From positions 717,501 to 781,500 of the forward strand of contig JAUJYZ010000280.1 in assembly GCA_033675265.1 (NCBI GenBank): a stretch of DNA of 64,000 nucleotides, read 5' to 3'. This stretch comes from Actinostola sp. cb2023. Its lineage: Eukaryota; Cnidaria; Anthozoa; Actiniaria; Actinostolidae. The notes under the pieces were generated by a model. The model made no database searches. It saw nothing but the letters and a program-made list of their open reading frames with translations, and had not been told where the DNA came from. This document shows positions 63,567 to 64,000 of the stretch, in pieces; position 1 is the stretch's first letter, and every line of letters begins with the position of its first letter. The position numbers and the translations under genes were made by a program.

Positions 63567-64000
63567 TTAAACACGAAGACGCGCTATAAAAGGGCATTGC
63601 CCCGCCCACAAATTTTGAATAATAATGAGTTTCAATATGGCGGACAATACACCCTATGCAATACCCGATTTCTTGAATTTGCATAAATTTGCAAAAACTG
63701 AAGAATAGCGTGTTAAGTAAAGGTAAAATAATAGATTGAAAGATCATCCACAGTTTAGTAATTACTCCAAAAGTGCATTAATAAAAATGAAACTATCATA
63801 AAGTAGTAAGCATTTGAAGGTGCAAAATACATGGAAACGAGGCCGATTTAGGGCGCGCCAAAATCCGGTTTCTGGCACAAATCTTTGTAATTTCAAGTCA
63901 CTATATCTTTTCAAGAATTCGTAGTACAGCCCTAAAATTTGGTGTGTTCATTTTTGATAACACTCTCTTTAAAGAGATTATCAGATATTGCTGTAACATA
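63567..64000. mobile_element. Start of a second TTAA-type element, cut by the window end
   Basis: TTAAACACGAAGACGCGCTATAAAAGGGCAT and AATAATGAGTTTCAATATGGCGGACAAT (shortened) match the left end of the element at 55563. The right end is not seen in the window. Confidence 0.55.

Overview
The window looks like nuclear DNA of a cnidarian, most likely an anthozoan such as a stony coral or sea anemone. The grounds are multi-exon genes with GT-AG introns, three class A GPCRs each encoded in one coding exon, an NXPE/PC-esterase gene, a receptor tyrosine kinase, AT-rich spacers full of foldback MITEs, and a Penelope-like retroelement. The species is inferred, not shown.

Layout. 0-1.3 kb: GPCR 1 (+). 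1.4-11 kb: transposon-derived DNA, including a 3.86-kb element bounded by a perfect 9-bp target duplication. 12.0-13.1 kb: GPCR 2 (+), whose last codons are the first unit of a 62-bp tandem array, followed by an 88-93-bp array to 14.3 kb. 14.7-20.1 kb: MITEs, TTA microsatellites and long poly-G runs. 20.6-25.5 kb: a five-exon NXPE-type gene (-), reconstructed with all splice phases agreeing (527 codons). 27.0-28.2 kb: GPCR 3 (-), with a plausible 5' noncoding exon and TATA box near 28.8 kb. 28.9-51 kb: no confident host gene. This part holds many nested repeats, an IS3EU-like transposon (39.5-41.1 kb) with a 6-bp target duplication, a decayed fragment resembling the membrane-spanning exon of the downstream kinase gene (42.3 kb), and a large inverted-arm structure (43.4-47.2 kb). 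51.1-63.3 kb: a twelve-exon receptor tyrosine kinase (+, 877 codons). Its predicted product has a signal peptide, three CUB or CUB-like domains (one per phase 1-1 exon), a transmembrane helix and a split tyrosine kinase domain. Intron 1 holds a head-to-head inverted pair of 5'-truncated Penelope-like elements (RT plus GIY-YIG) with a 14-bp target duplication.

How the genes work together. The three GPCRs belong to one family. All lack a cysteine in a very short second extracellular loop and carry a close cysteine pair in the third, as melanocortin-type receptors do. The kinase gene and the GPCRs are cell-surface sensors, and the NXPE protein is probably a secretory-pathway enzyme. Nothing in the sequence shows that they act in one pathway. 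The strongest candidates for something unusual are the CUB-domain receptor kinase and the nested transposons with exactly readable target duplications.
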